A stretch of DNA of 64,000 bases from Fenollaria timonensis (GTDB taxonomy: Bacteria; Bacillota; Clostridia; Tissierellales; Peptoniphilaceae): positions 64,293-128,292 of the forward strand of contig NZ_LN898229.1 in assembly GCF_001457835.1 (NCBI RefSeq), given 5' to 3'. Position 1 is the stretch's first letter; every line of letters starts with the position of its first letter. Under the pieces are notes generated by a model. It saw only the letters and a program-made list of their open reading frames with translations, searched no databases and was not told where the DNA came from. The translations under genes and the position numbers were made by a program. Below, piece after piece: positions 63,553-64,000 of the stretch.

Positions 63553-64000
63553 CTAAATTTCTGTAAAATCTCTGATGATGATGTCGCTATATTTAGAAAT
63601 ATGTGATAAAAAGTCTTCGTTGTCAAGTACGCCAACCGTTACAAAGCCTGCCTTCTTCGCAGTTTTTAAGTTTTTCGGTAGGTCTTCGAAGACTATTGTG
63701 TTCTGCGGCATGATATTGTATTTTGCAATGCACTTTAAATAGATGAGTGGCGACGATTTATCTGAACCGATGTCAGATAGCGTCACTATGTCATCAAAAA
63801 GCGTGTGCATATCAAACTTTTTAAGCGTAGTAATAAAAATGTCCTTCTCATTCGCTGTCGCGATTGAAGTTTTTACGCCTTTTTCTCTAAGTCTCTTTAA
63901 GTAATCGATGATGCCCTTCTTCGGGACTACATTGTTCTCAAACTCTTCCTTTGCTAGATGAGTCCACTCGCTAACGACATCTTCGGTCGTCATATTAAGT
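63553..64000 (-). CDS. HAD family hydrolase, C-terminal part (cut by window edge)
   Basis: At least 148 codons, open to the edge. HAD motif II (TSIATAN), motif III lysine (SDKSSPLIYLKC region) and motif IV VFEDLPKNLKTAKKAGFVTVGV are present, but the N-terminal motif I (DxDGT) is missing, so the in-frame ATG at 63993 is not the true start. Beta-phosphoglucomutase-like subgroup. Next to phnD, so a phosphatase or phosphonatase linked to the imported compound is possible but not shown. Confidence 0.8.
   Translation of the reverse strand, partial: LNMTTEDVVSEWTHLAKEEFENNVVPKKGIIDYLKRLREKGVKTSIATANEKDIFITTLKKFDMHTLFDDIVTLSDIGSDKSSPLIYLKCIAKYNIMPQNTIVFEDLPKNLKTAKKAGFVTVGVLDNEDFLSHISKYSDIIIRDFTEI

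Noticed and set aside
63553-63993. Complete HAD protein starting at ATG 63993
   Set aside because: Motif I is missing and the frame stays open to the window edge, so the gene is cut.

Overview
The window looks like the chromosome of a low-GC, Gram-positive, probably anaerobic Firmicute. The supporting signs are AT-rich DNA, strong AGGAGG ribosome sites, promoters close to TTGACA-17-TATAAT, U-run terminators, SLH-anchored surface protein, ECF transporter, TagO-type wall genes, GdpP and YitT proteins. The gene mix (MBOAT/DHHW pair, DUF4418, P19-type iron uptake, PepD) suits Tissierellales/Peptoniphilaceae-like bacteria, but that placement is inference. I found no rRNA, tRNA or CRISPR array.

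Layout. 1-5004 (minus): an overlapping operon with a small membrane protein, tldD, tldE/pmbA, pyrE, a DUF2232 membrane protein and the start of gdpP. 5244-9158 (minus): three genes for exported proteins of unknown role; the last two lie in one frame split by a single TGA. 9558-10199 (minus): a glucosaminidase. 10491-22258 (plus): a long run beginning with an acyl-transfer module (SGNH protein, DUF4358 lipoprotein, MBOAT, DHHW protein) and ApbE, then recD2, comFC, a nucleoside phosphorylase, a zincin, ung, a class I amidotransferase and a YitT protein. 22409-25617 (minus): ecfA1-ecfA2-ecfT-truA. 25753-25931: five degenerate 36-bp tandem repeats, followed by a Y-family polymerase whose promoter carries a large dyad. 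27445-27537 (minus): a probable 30-residue peptide gene. 27700-28842 (plus): an AI-2E family transporter.

28912-36890 (minus): one long unit, ywlC/sua5-rpiB-upp-tagO-wecB-ychF-yprB-glutaredoxin-pepD, which includes the first steps of undecaprenyl-linked wall polymer synthesis. 37121-38604: a complete ISL3-type insertion sequence with an exact 8-bp target duplication, inserted just behind a giant SLH-anchored subtilisin gene (38625-44808). That protease gene has a nine-G run directly after its signal peptide and is out of frame as written, so it looks phase-variable (or is an assembly error). 45010-49785 (minus): DUF4446, a cysteine-desulfurase-like enzyme, ppk1 and ppx. 49900-50787: a second YitT protein.

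50999-60163 (minus): an iron-uptake locus with FTR1 permease, P19/Tpd lipoprotein, DUF2318 Fe-S membrane protein, two FtsX-type permeases, an ATPase and an FMN-binding lipoprotein, followed after a terminator by DUF4418, another ATPase and another permease. Its promoter overlaps two identical TTAGCTATAGCTAA palindromes that look like a metal-repressor operator. 60382-64000 (minus): phnD-phnC-phnE with a double-length PhnE, and a HAD hydrolase cut by the window edge.

The main points for a second look are the poly-G switch in the protease, the TGA-split exported protein in an unrecognised three-gene locus, the double operator and competing hairpins in the iron operon, the 36-bp repeats, and an IS-end-like relic at about 50,905-50,975.
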